64,000 bases of DNA from UBA6168 sp965222975 (GTDB lineage Bacteria; Bacteroidota; Bacteroidia; Chitinophagales; Saprospiraceae), in contig CBDCVJ010000077.1 in assembly GCA_965222975.1 (NCBI GenBank), forward strand, positions 1 through 64,000. Reading direction: 5' to 3'. Both the position numbers and the translations under genes were made by a program. A model generated the notes under the pieces. That model worked only from the letters and a program-made list of their open reading frames with translations, was not told the DNA's origin and searched no databases. Shown one piece after another: positions 45,452 through 53,878 of this stretch (its first letter is position 1; each line of letters opens with the position of its first letter).

Positions 45452-48400
45452 TTACATCTTCACAAACTTAAATATTGCACTTTCTTTAGCTCCGATCATC
45501 TTGATATAGTACGTTCCGCTATTCATTGTGCTAACTGACAAGAGTAGTTGTTGTTTGCCAACAATTGATGAAGTCACCTTTTGTTGGTAAATTACTTTTC
45601 CTGTCATATCAAAAATTACTAAATCGGCATTTCCTTTCCAAGGAAGTTGATAATCAACAATCAATTCATCACCAACTGGGTTAGGATAAACAGTTAATTG
45701 AATTTTATCAGATTCGATGGATAAGTCCATTTGCGATTGCTTTACGTGTGGCAGGTCGCCATTTGGACTTGTGTTGCTTACCAGCTTTTTCCCTTTATTT
45801 TCATGGATGGTAATGTTACCTCCATCAATCTCCTGAGTATCGTAACCATTATCATCAGCCCCCATCTTGTTATCATAGATGACTTCGTCTCCATTGTCCT
45901 TATCCCAAATCTTGATTCGGAATTTGTCAGGGCCAGGATTGTTTTGATTGTCACCATCAATAACAGTAATCATGAAACCATAATTACCACCATTATTGAC
46001 TTCGCCAGAGCCTTTGAATTTAGCTTTGGTCTTTCCAGAAACAACCAGCCAATCATATTCCGTGCTCTTGAACTTGAAGTCAGCTACATTGAAATGGAAA
46101 CTCGTGTTGCCAATTGGCTTATTATTTCCTTTTTTGTATTTGGAAACAAAACCAAAATTCGCTTTGCCAGTCAGAGTGGTATCTGGTGTATAGGCGCCTG
46201 GAGGCGACTGTATCCAACCTCCTCCTGTGACAAAGTTACCATCAGGATCATAGACAACTGCGTATTCGGCAGCAACTAAAGTATCTGAATTACCATAACC
46301 GTTAGTTACGATCAAAGTAACTATATATACCCCTGGCTCAGAATAAGTATGGGTTCCAGTTACCGTATTGGTCACCTGATCTACTGTTCCAGTAGAAGAT
46401 GAACCATCTCCCCAATCCCAGCTCGCATTATGATCATCTAAATCACATGGATCAGTGAATTCACCTGTAACATCAGTAGGATCTCCGAGTGGGGTCGGAT
46501 CAACTGGAACTATAATAGTATCAATTACTGGCGTAGAATTATTATCCAAATTAACTGTTGCACTCGCGGTCGCAATACATCCGTTGGCATCTGTAGCAGA
46601 TACAGTGTATGTACCAGGTGCTAAGCCAGTGATTGTAGTACGAGTATCTCCATTACTCCATGAATAGGTAATAGTGCCAGTTCCCCCTGAAGCAGAGGCG
46701 GAGGCCGTTCCATCATTGTTATTACAAGAAGCGTCAGTTGCTGTAGCTGAAACAGTCAAAACTGGTGGTTCGGTTACACTGACTATCGCAGTTGCATCGC
46801 AGCCGTTTGCATCGGTCGCTGTAACGGTATAAGCACCTGCCGAAAGGCCGCTGATGCTCGCACCGCTGTCGCCGTTGCTCCACGCATAGGTGATCGCACC
46901 GGTTCCGCCAGTGCCGGAGGCTGTGGCCGTCCCGTCGCTGCCGCCAGCACAAGATATGTCTGTCGCCGTCGCACTGACCGAAACGGCCGAAGGTGAACCA
47001 ACGGTCACCGTCGCAGTTGCATCGCAGCCGTTTGCATCGGTCGCTGTAACGGTATAAGCACCTGCCGAAAGGCCGCTGATGCTTGCCCCGCTGTCGCCGT
47101 TGCTCCACGCATAGGTGATCGCACCGGTTCCGCCAGTGCCGGAGGCTGTGGCCGTTCCGTCGCTGCCGCCAGCACAAGAGACGTCCGTTGCAGTTGCGGT
47201 AACCGTGACAACACTTGGTGAGCCAACGGAAACTGTTGCCGAGGCCACACAGCCGTTCGCATCTGTAGCGGTGACGGTGTAGGTGTCAGCAGCGAGCCCG
47301 CTGATATTGGCACCAGAATCGCCATTGCTCCAGGCGTATGAGATCGCACCCGTCCCGCCGGTAGCGGAAGCAGAGGCCGTCCCGTCATTCCCGCCTGAGC
47401 AGGAGACGTCGGTAGCGCTGGCTGAAACTGAAACTGCAGATGGCGAGCCAACGGTGACTGTTGCCGAGGCCACACAGCCGTTCGCATCTGTAGCGGTGAC
47501 GGTGTAGGTGCCAGCAGCGAGCCCGCTGATATTGGCACCAGAATCGCCATTGCTCCAGGCGTATGAGATCGAACCGGTCCCGCCGGTAGCGGAAGCAGAG
47601 GCCGTCCCGTCATTCCCGCCTGAGCAGGAGACGTCGGTAGCGCTGGCTGAAACTGAAACTACAGATGGCGAGCCAACGGTGACTGTTGCCGTTGCACCGC
47701 AGCCGTTCGCATCTGTGGCGGTGACGGTGTAGGTGCCAGCAGCGAGCCCGCTGATATTGGCGCCAGAATCGCCATTGCTCCATGCGTATGAGATCGCACC
47801 GCTTCCGCCAGTGGCGGAAGCGGAGGCCGTCCCGTCGTTGCCGCCGTTGCAGCTGACATCGGTCGCCGTCGCGCTGACCGTAACGGCCGAAGGAGAGCCA
47901 ACAGTCACCGTCGCCGTCGCACCGCAGCCGTTTGCATCGGTTGCCGTGACGGTGTAGGTGCCTGCGGACAGGCCGCTGATGCTTGCCCCGCTGCCGCCGT
48001 TGCTCCAGGAATAGGTGATCGCTCCCGTGCCGCCAGTGCCGGAGGCGGAGGCCGTCCCGTCGTTGCCGCCATTGCAGCTCACGTCCGTTGCAGTTGCGTT
48101 GACCGTGACAGCACTCGGTGAGCCAACAGTCACCGTCGCCGTTGCACCGCAGCCGTTTGCATCGGTTGCCGTGACGGTGTAGGTGCCTGCGGACAGGCCG
48201 CTGATGCTTGCCCCTGTGCCGCCGTTGCTCCAGGAATAGGTGATCGCTCCCGTGCCGCCAGTGCCGGAGGCGGAGGCCGTCCCATCGTTGCCGCCATTGC
48301 AGCTCACGTCCGTTGCAGTTGCGTTGACCGTGACAGCACTCGGTGAACCAACGGTCACCGTCGTAGTTGCACCGCAGCCGTTCGCATCTGTAGCGGTGAC

Positions 48401-49462
48401 GGTGTAGGTGCCAGCTGATAGCCCGCTGATGTTCGCACCAGTGTCGCCGTTGCTCCAGGCGTATGAGATCGAACCGGTCCCGCCAGTGCCGGAGGCAGAG
48501 GCCGTCCCGTCGTTGCCGCCGTTGCAGCTGACATCGGTCGCCGTCGCGCTGACCGTAACGGCCGAAGGAGAGCCAACGGAAACTGTTGCCGTTGCACCGC
48601 AGCCGTTCGCATCTGTAGCGGTGACGGTGTAGGTGCCAGCTGATAGTCCGCTGATGCTTGCCCCGCTGCCGCCGTTGCTCCACGCATAGGTGATCGTTCC
48701 TGTACCACCTGTACCGGAGGCGGACGCAGTTCCGTCGTTGCCGCCAGCACAAGATATGTCTGTCGCCGTGGCACTGACCGAAACGGCCGAAGGTGAGCCA
48801 ACGGTCACCGTCGCAGTTGCGCCGCAGCCGTTTGCATCGGTCGCCGTAACGGTGTACGTGCCTGCGGAAAGGCCAGTTATGTTCGCCCCGCTGCCGCCGT
48901 TGCTCCAAAAATAGGTGATCGCTCCGGTGCCGCCAGTGCCGGAGGCGGAGGCTGTCCCATCGTTAAATCCAAAGCACGATACGTCTGTGCCATTGGTATT
49001 AACAATTAGTTGCGATGGACTTCCAACAGTGGCGGTGGCTGTACCAGTACAGCCAAAACCATCGGTAGCGGTTACATAATATGTGCCCGCTGTTAACCCA
49101 CTAATGCTCGTAGTGTTTCCACCAGTACTCCAGATATACGAAATGGCACCAGTACCTCCAGTCGCAGAAACTGAAGCGGTGCCATCGTTGTCTCCGAAAC
49201 AACTAACATCGGTGGCTGACGTGTTTACGGTCAAACACGAAAATCCAAAACTATTGAAAGTTTGGATCAAGAAGCCACCTTCCTTTTCATTGACTTCACC
49301 TTCATTAAGGAACTTTTTATCAAAATTCCCAATGAAGTTGGAAGCTGAAAAAGCATTCGAATGCTTCGGATGGTTTGGTGGATCACTATCGAATGCAAAC
49401 GTGGTGAAAGGGAATAAGATGACCATGTACAATATGATCATCATTCGTAGTGTTGCTCGCAT
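45452..49462 (-). CDS. SprB-repeat surface adhesin with PKD domain and T9SS sorting signal
   Basis: 1336 residues. Signal peptide (1-24); linker; twelve SprB-type repeats of about 75 residues (about 77-975), each with the pattern ATDVSCxGGNDGTASAS...YxWSNG...SGLxAGTYTVTATDANGC; a PKD-like domain (about 980-1065, with WDWGDGSSS and GTHTYSEPGVYIVTLIV); a domain with VTGGGWIQSPPGAY and KANFGFVSKYKKG that often follows PKD domains; and a type IX C-terminal sorting domain (about 1255-1336, YPNPVGDELIVDYQL to FKFVKM). It would be exported through SusA-like T9SS machinery and anchored on the cell surface. Repeats are known from the gliding adhesin SprB. Repeat pairs 5/6, 8/9 and 10/11 are nearly identical, showing recent internal duplication. 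The coding DNA is much richer in G+C than its surroundings. Confidence 0.93.
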   Translation of the reverse strand: MRATLRMMIILYMVILFPFTTFAFDSDPPNHPKHSNAFSASNFIGNFDKKFLNEGEVNEKEGGFLIQTFNSFGFSCLTVNTSATDVSCFGDNDGTASVSATGGTGAISYIWSTGGNTTSISGLTAGTYYVTATDGFGCTGTATATVGSPSQLIVNTNGTDVSCFGFNDGTASASGTGGTGAITYFWSNGGSGANITGLSAGTYTVTATDANGCGATATVTVGSPSAVSVSATATDISCAGGNDGTASASGTGGTGTITYAWSNGGSGASISGLSAGTYTVTATDANGCGATATVSVGSPSAVTVSATATDVSCNGGNDGTASASGTGGTGSISYAWSNGDTGANISGLSAGTYTVTATDANGCGATTTVTVGSPSAVTVNATATDVSCNGGNDGTASASGTGGTGAITYSWSNGGTGASISGLSAGTYTVTATDANGCGATATVTVGSPSAVTVNATATDVSCNGGNDGTASASGTGGTGAITYSWSNGGSGASISGLSAGTYTVTATDANGCGATATVTVGSPSAVTVSATATDVSCNGGNDGTASASATGGSGAISYAWSNGDSGANISGLAAGTYTVTATDANGCGATATVTVGSPSVVSVSASATDVSCSGGNDGTASASATGGTGSISYAWSNGDSGANISGLAAGTYTVTATDANGCVASATVTVGSPSAVSVSASATDVSCSGGNDGTASASATGGTGAISYAWSNGDSGANISGLAADTYTVTATDANGCVASATVSVGSPSVVTVTATATDVSCAGGSDGTATASGTGGTGAITYAWSNGDSGASISGLSAGAYTVTATDANGCDATATVTVGSPSAVSVSATATDISCAGGSDGTATASGTGGTGAITYAWSNGDSGASISGLSAGAYTVTATDANGCDATAIVSVTEPPVLTVSATATDASCNNNDGTASASASGGTGTITYSWSNGDTRTTITGLAPGTYTVSATDANGCIATASATVNLDNNSTPVIDTIIVPVDPTPLGDPTDVTGEFTDPCDLDDHNASWDWGDGSSSTGTVDQVTNTVTGTHTYSEPGVYIVTLIVTNGYGNSDTLVAAEYAVVYDPDGNFVTGGGWIQSPPGAYTPDTTLTGKANFGFVSKYKKGNNKPIGNTSFHFNVADFKFKSTEYDWLVVSGKTKAKFKGSGEVNNGGNYGFMITVIDGDNQNNPGPDKFRIKIWDKDNGDEVIYDNKMGADDNGYDTQEIDGGNITIHENKGKKLVSNTSPNGDLPHVKQSQMDLSIESDKIQLTVYPNPVGDELIVDYQLPWKGNADLVIFDMTGKVIYQQKVTSSIVGKQQLLLSVSTMNSGTYYIKMIGAKESAIFKFVKM
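46540..49234 (-). repeat. Twelve tandem 225-bp coding repeats
   Basis: The DNA repeat unit is about 225 bp and in phase with codons, so copy number can change without frameshift. Copies in the middle are near-identical at DNA level. Long antisense and alternative-frame ORFs over this region are a by-product of the repeat. Confidence 0.9.
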
Positions 49463-49646
49463 GATGTGATTTAATTTAAGTTATTGTTAGTATTGCAAAA
49501 CCAAAGTTTAAATGTGGATCACATAAAATTGAGGCCCGAGTTTATCAACAATTTTGGTGTATGAGATTGGACACAGATAGTTGACCCTGGATTGCATTCG
49601 CAAATGACCTTACATTTTTCAGACTAGGCTTTCCAGACGGTAACCA

Positions 49647-49667
49647 ATGTTTGCCCATTTGTAACAT
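49647..49667 (+). promoter_or_regulatory. Conserved 21-bp dyad, copy 5
   Basis: ATGTT-N11-AACAT preceded by GGTAACCA, sharing 14 identical bases with the 33 kb copy. It is 185 bp upstream of the SprB-type gene (minus strand) and 486 bp from queG; TAATACTTTG follows 19 bases downstream on the plus strand. Confidence 0.5.
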
Positions 49668-49943
49668 GATACTCACTGACTTTGATAATACTTTGATTAT
49701 CAATAGTTATTATCCAACACTAATTGGTATAAATGTTAATAAAACAGACATTGGTATTAATCTTTTTTTAATAGAATAACCGTTCAATAAGATCAAAAGG
49801 GAAAACCTTTAGTGGTGAAATTCAAAATGTTGATACAGAGATGAGAACTGAGAACCCCTATTGCCTCTCTTAATTCCTTGAACCTTCTGAGACAACGACC
49901 TATTTAATTTGGTAGCAGTTTTAATTTATCAACACATTTTTAT

Positions 49944-50090
49944 GAATAGATCAACAATTCTCGCTATTAGTTTTTTTGAAATATGAAAGCCGTTCTTTGA
50001 AGCCAAAGGGAAGTGGGCTTTTGGAGGGAGGTGTGTTTTCTTCTCCACGTGTTTCAATTTTTTTAATAGCGAGAATTGCTGTGAATAGAT
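49944..50090. repeat. Inverted repeat upstream of queG
   Basis: CAATTCTCGCTATTA (49955-49969) is exactly complementary to TAATAGCGAGAATTG at about 50064-50078, with partial pairing outward (GAATAGAT). The inner 95 bases include GGGAGGTGTGTTTTC, reminiscent of the stem at 43742. Confidence 0.65.
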
Positions 50091-50153
50091 AGATTTTTGT
50101 CTTTGTATTTTATATGGATAAAAATTTAGTTATTTGAGAAAAATACTCCTCGC

Positions 50154-51104
50154 TTGAAAAGTCAACAACAAACCTATGCACAACTGATCCGCTGTGAAGC
50201 CTACCGTCTTGGCTTCTCCTTTATTGGTTTCGCAAAAGCCAAACGACTTGATAAGGAAGCCTACCGCCTTGAGCAATGGCTTAACTTAAGCTACCACGGA
50301 GAAATGCAATACATGGAAAACCATTTTGAAAAACGCATTGATCCAACCAAACTCGTACCCAGAGCCAAATCTGTCATTGTATTGATGCACAATTATTTCC
50401 CAAAAGAAAAACAAAATAGTAATGCGCCAAAAATTGCCCGTTATGCTTATGGCGAGGATTATCATTTTGTGTTAAAAAGGAAATTAAAAGAATTGATTTT
50501 TTTTATTCAGGAAAATATTGGGGAAATAAATGGGCGCTGTTTTGTGGATTCGGCACCCGTCATGGAAAGGGATTGGGCAAAGCATGCAGGTGTAGGTTGG
50601 ACGGGGAAAAATACATTATTAATTAATCCAAAAGCCGGCTCTTATTTTTTTCTGGCGGAATTAATTGTTGATCTGGAATTAGAAGCTGACAGCCCCATGA
50701 AGGACTACTGTGGCACTTGTACCCGCTGCATTGATGCTTGTCCTACGGATGCCATTTCACCAAAGGGATATATTTTGGATGGGAGCAAATGTATTTCTTA
50801 TTTGACCATCGAATTAAAAAATGCCATCCCCGAAAGTTTTAAAGGCAAAATGGAAAACTGGATGTTTGGCTGTGATATCTGTCAAGAGGTATGTCCGTGG
50901 AACCGTTTTTCCAAACCCCATGAAGAGCCTGCTTTTGAGCCGCACCCTGATTTATTGGAAATGGAAAAACGGGAGTGGGAGGAAATCACAGAGGAGGTAT
51001 TTCAAAAACTATTTAAAAAATCGGCGGTGAAAAGGACAAAGTTTAAGGGGTTGAAAAGGAATATTGAATTTTTAAAAAATGTAGATGAATGGGAACGCGG
51101 ATAA
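50154..51104 (+). CDS. queG: Epoxyqueuosine reductase QueG
   Basis: 316 residues; the last step of queuosine tRNA modification, reducing epoxyqueuosine with cobalamin and two 4Fe-4S clusters. Visible are GFSFIGFAKAKRLDKEA, the DSAPVMERDWAKHAGVGWTGKNT cobalamin-site region with the catalytic Asp, and the ferredoxin motifs CGTCTRCIDACPTDAI and GCDICQEVCPWN. The only start that keeps the conserved N-terminus is TTG at 50154. The last six codons (EWERG and stop) lie in the left arm of the palindrome at 51087. Confidence 0.94.
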   Translation: MKSQQQTYAQLIRCEAYRLGFSFIGFAKAKRLDKEAYRLEQWLNLSYHGEMQYMENHFEKRIDPTKLVPRAKSVIVLMHNYFPKEKQNSNAPKIARYAYGEDYHFVLKRKLKELIFFIQENIGEINGRCFVDSAPVMERDWAKHAGVGWTGKNTLLINPKAGSYFFLAELIVDLELEADSPMKDYCGTCTRCIDACPTDAISPKGYILDGSKCISYLTIELKNAIPESFKGKMENWMFGCDICQEVCPWNRFSKPHEEPAFEPHPDLLEMEKREWEEITEEVFQKLFKKSAVKRTKFKGLKRNIEFLKNVDEWERG

Positions 51105-51181
51105 CACAGATTAGACGGATATTTCACGGATGGAAGATCCGTGAAATATCCGTCTAATCTGTGTTATCCGCGTTCCCATTC
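51087..51181. repeat. Near-perfect palindrome, 45-bp arms, overlapping queG end
   Basis: Arms 51087-51131 and 51137-51181 are exact complements around GGAAG. The arm begins GAATGGGAACGCGGATAACA. It includes the queG stop codon and could serve as transcription terminator or RNA stabiliser. Confidence 0.9.
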
Positions 51182-51255
51182 AGAAAACTGTTTATCGAAA
51201 AATTAATTTTCTTTTGCTTCTAAAGTTATTTCTTTGTCATAAAAATTTCCAAAAA

Positions 51256-51936
51256 ATGAATATTCAAATTATCGGCCTTCTGATCGTCACTCTTTCACTC
51301 GTCGCATGTAATAACGAAAAAACAAAAAATGATAACACCAATTCTCAAAACCAAAATTCTATCGAAAAGAAAGCTGAGCTTGCCAAAAAGAAAAACATTA
51401 TCTTTTTTGGCAATAGCCTTACGGCCGCCTATGGCATTGACCCCGCCGATGGCTATGTTTCGCTTCTGCAACAAAGGCTGGATTCACTTGGCTTACCATA
51501 CAAGGCTGTAAATGCAGGACTGAGTGGTGAAACGACTGCTGGAGGCAGAGAACGGGTCAGTTGGGTCATTAGACAGCCGATGGAAATTTTTATTTTGGAA
51601 CTGGGCGGCAACGATGCTTTGCGTGGTATCCCACCAGAGGCTTCGAAGGAAAATTTAGAGGCGATTATTTTATCAGTAAAAGAAAAATATCCTTCTGCTA
51701 AAATTATTTTGGCTGGTATGGAAGCGCCTCCGAATATGGGTGAGCGCTATACTTCTGCATTTAGAAAAATGTATCCTGAACTGGCCGAAAAGCATGGGAC
51801 ATCCCTTATCCCTTTTTTCCTCGACAAAGTAGCTGGCATACCTGAACTAAACCAGGGCGATCGGGTGCATCCGAATGAAGACGGGCAGTTGATTTTGATG
51901 GAGAATGTTTGGCGGGTATTGGAGGGGTTGTTATAA
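51256..51936 (+). CDS. tesA: SGNH/GDSL esterase lipoprotein (TesA-like)
   Basis: 226 residues from the ATG at 51256; upstream in-frame TTG is not needed. Lipoprotein signal LLIVTLSLVAC, then a Lys/Asn-rich linker. The SGNH domain has block I FFGNSLTAAYG (catalytic Ser; GNSL instead of GDSL), block II NAGLSGETTAGG, block III LELGGNDALRG and block V DRVHPNEDG with the Asp-His pair. An arylesterase/lysophospholipase L1-like hydrolase facing the periplasm. Confidence 0.9.
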   Translation: MNIQIIGLLIVTLSLVACNNEKTKNDNTNSQNQNSIEKKAELAKKKNIIFFGNSLTAAYGIDPADGYVSLLQQRLDSLGLPYKAVNAGLSGETTAGGRERVSWVIRQPMEIFILELGGNDALRGIPPEASKENLEAIILSVKEKYPSAKIILAGMEAPPNMGERYTSAFRKMYPELAEKHGTSLIPFFLDKVAGIPELNQGDRVHPNEDGQLILMENVWRVLEGLL

Positions 51937-52020
51937 AAATTGGTTTTGAGAAAATATAGGCGAGATTGGAACTACAGAAAATTAATTAGGCAATATTATT
52001 TCATCGTCCCATTACATTTG

Positions 52021-52109
52021 ACCATCAAAAAACACTCAGCCTCAGCAGGAGAGAGGAAGAAAAAAAATCCATTTTTCTTCCTCTCTCCCGCCATACTGAG
52101 TAGTTACGT
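52021..52109. repeat. Dispersed palindromic element, copy 2
   Basis: Blocks AAAAAACACTCAG, CAGCAGGAGAGAGGAAG, the complementary CTTCCTCTCTCCCG and the terminal ACTGAGTAGTTACGT follow the same order as in copy 1 at 33448-33531. The internal stem differs by compensating changes, so pairing is kept while sequence drifts. Confidence 0.75.
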
Positions 52110-52232
52110 CAGAAATAATAAGATCAGGCTGGACCGTGATCTGGCAGATTTGTACAGTGTTAAGGCAAAACGGCTTAGGGAGCAAGTGAAAAGAAATATT
52201 GATCGTTTCCCCATAAATTATTTCACTCCCTC
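52103..52232 (+). pseudogene. ORF6N-domain gene remnant
   Basis: The plus-strand frame reads SYVRNNKIRLDRDLADLYSV, then KRLREQVKRNIDRFP, which is the core of the phage-type ORF6N (KilA-N-like) DNA-binding domain. The rest of the gene, with the usual start and C-terminal part, is missing: upstream is the palindromic element and downstream the end of the M48 gene. A 110-residue open frame (51940-52272) spans it but its other parts are repeat-derived. Confidence 0.55.
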
Positions 52233-52985
52233 AAAAACCCCTTCCAATACCCGATTATTTTCCGGTACATAATCCATAGTTTCAATTTCCTCCTCAATAT
52301 ATTCTATCCGGTCAATAGTCAGGGGGTGAGTACTAAGCTTTTTATCCTGCTTTCCGGGGCGCTCCTGTTTTTTCAGTTTTTTCATCAGCGACAGCATTCC
52401 ATGTGGATCGATTTTTTTATTTTCCAAAAATGCCAGCCCCTGAAGGTCGGCCTCTTTCTCGAACTGGCGGGAATATTCCATGTTGAGGAGCATATTCGAT
52501 TTGTCGAACAACTGCTCTTTTAAATCCTTGCTGAAAAAAACATGGCTGAATATTTCATAGCCCAAACTCCTGCCTACGCTCCGCAGCCCGTGGTTTTTTT
52601 CGATATGCACATATTCGTGGGAAAGCAGCCCTGCCAGTTCAGTATAGTCTTCGAGTTTATCTAGCAATCCTGTGTGAACGAAAATATATTTTCCCGGCGT
52701 CGCAAAAGCATTGACTTCAGATGATTTAATGACATATATTTTTACCTTTTTCGGAAAGCCCATTTCACGGGCAAATTTATTCAACTGGTCGGTTTTGTTA
52801 TCGTCCATTCTTTTTTTGTTCAGCACTTCGTCTCGGAGTTTTTTTCCTATTTCGATAGAAAACTCATCCGGCAAAGCATTGATGAGCATATCCGAAACAA
52901 AGGGGATGCCGTCGGTATAAACAAAGGCAGTAAAAAGGAAAAACGAACTGGCTATTATCCCGATGGAAATTACGGCTTTGAACAT
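52218..52985 (-). CDS. M48 family metallopeptidase
   Basis: 255 residues with one N-terminal hydrophobic segment (signal or anchor). The zinc site is LSHEYVHIEKNHG (HExxH, about residue 144) with the third ligand in FEKEADLQGLAFL. NAFATPGKYIFVHTGLL is the typical substrate strand. Related to BepA/LoiP-type periplasmic proteases. Co-directional with the RDD gene 20 bp upstream. Confidence 0.9.
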   Translation of the reverse strand: MFKAVISIGIIASSFFLFTAFVYTDGIPFVSDMLINALPDEFSIEIGKKLRDEVLNKKRMDDNKTDQLNKFAREMGFPKKVKIYVIKSSEVNAFATPGKYIFVHTGLLDKLEDYTELAGLLSHEYVHIEKNHGLRSVGRSLGYEIFSHVFFSKDLKEQLFDKSNMLLNMEYSRQFEKEADLQGLAFLENKKIDPHGMLSLMKKLKKQERPGKQDKKLSTHPLTIDRIEYIEEEIETMDYVPENNRVLEGVFEGVK

Positions 52986-53005
52986 CCACCGAAAAGCCCG
53001 GTTGG

Positions 53006-53662
53006 CTACCCCTCTTTTTTTTTAACAACGACTGTGCTGACGGCTTTGTCATATAAATTCTGTTTGTCCTTGTCCCAAAGCAACCAGATAATGGGCAAAA
53101 TAAAATAGCTGAAAATATACTTCAAAAATTCCCTTATTATTCCGTCGGTCGGTTGTTTTATATCCTTTCCATTTTTTAGGGAAATCACTTTTAGGCCAAA
53201 TATTTTATGGCCGAGGTTGCCATTCCAGAGCGGGTACATCAGTCCGCCGATGATGATGGTTACAATCAAATCAACAATGATACTGGTCGGGGAAAAAAAA
53301 TCTTCCTGGAGGAAATAATCGCCTTTTGTGACAAAGGCAACTGGGACAAATATTATCAAGCCCCCAATTAGGGAAGCAAGGAACCGCTCCCATCGAGAGG
53401 CCAGGTTGTATCCGTGATATTTTTCGGTATTCCTGCTTGTGGCAGCAGTCGGTGGAGGTGGCGGCAAAACCGTGTTTTTTTTCTTGAACGTCGGGGGTGT
53501 TTGTTCAAGGATTTCTTTCAGCATGGGGATGTTCCTTGCTTCCGTCCAGTCGTCCAACCCCCTCGTCCACATGGGGGTCTCTCTTTGGATTTCTTTTTGT
53601 TGGAGTTCGTCAAGGGTGAACGGCCCGCACTTGGTGTCGTTTTCGATGAGGTAGTATTTCAT
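53006..53662 (-). CDS. GYF_2-RDD family membrane protein
   Basis: 218 residues from the ATG at 53662; the frame continues upstream but those codons are not protein-like. An N-terminal GYF_2 domain (MKYYLIENDTKCGPFTLDEL, PMWTRGLDDWTEA) is followed by a proline-rich linker and an RDD domain with three to four helices (ASRWERFLASLIGG, GNLGHKIFGLKVI, DKDKQNLYDKAVSTVVV). Function unknown; the pairing with the M48 peptidase suggests envelope quality control. Confidence 0.87.
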   Translation of the reverse strand: MKYYLIENDTKCGPFTLDELQQKEIQRETPMWTRGLDDWTEARNIPMLKEILEQTPPTFKKKNTVLPPPPPTAATSRNTEKYHGYNLASRWERFLASLIGGLIIFVPVAFVTKGDYFLQEDFFSPTSIIVDLIVTIIIGGLMYPLWNGNLGHKIFGLKVISLKNGKDIKQPTDGIIREFLKYIFSYFILPIIWLLWDKDKQNLYDKAVSTVVVKKKEG

Positions 53663-53878
53663 AGTATGTCGAGTTTGAAATAATATGGGGGAGGAAAAAT
53701 AATAAAAGGCGGGGTGTGTGTAGCCAATCCCCAAATCACAAAAAAGATGCCGCACCACAAAGGAGCGGGCAGTCCAAAATTTGGGCAAAAAATTCAAATC
53801 ACTTCACAAGCCTTTTTTCAACAAAAAAATTGGAACGGTTTCAGTGTGCTTGCATACAAATAAGAAAATCGTTCAAAC

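Larger units (their letters stand above)
49463..50153. other. 690-bp intergenic region with dyad and inverted repeat
   Basis: Between divergent SprB-type and queG genes. It holds the dyad at 49647-49667, an inverted repeat at 49944-50090, and A/T-rich sequence. No protein-coding ORF is convincing. A small RNA is possible but I have no direct evidence. Confidence 0.4.

Noticed and set aside
46734..48914. Long antisense and alternative-frame ORFs (up to about 430 codons) over the SprB-type gene
   Set aside because: They are produced by the in-phase G+C-rich tandem repeat; their translations are low-complexity and repeat the same 75-residue period.
46540..49234. Regular repeats as a CRISPR array
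   Set aside because: The unit is 225 bp, coding and without unique spacers of 30-40 bp.
51940..52272. 110-residue protein as an intact gene
   Set aside because: Its first half is repeat-derived and only the ORF6N core is protein-like, so it was called a remnant.
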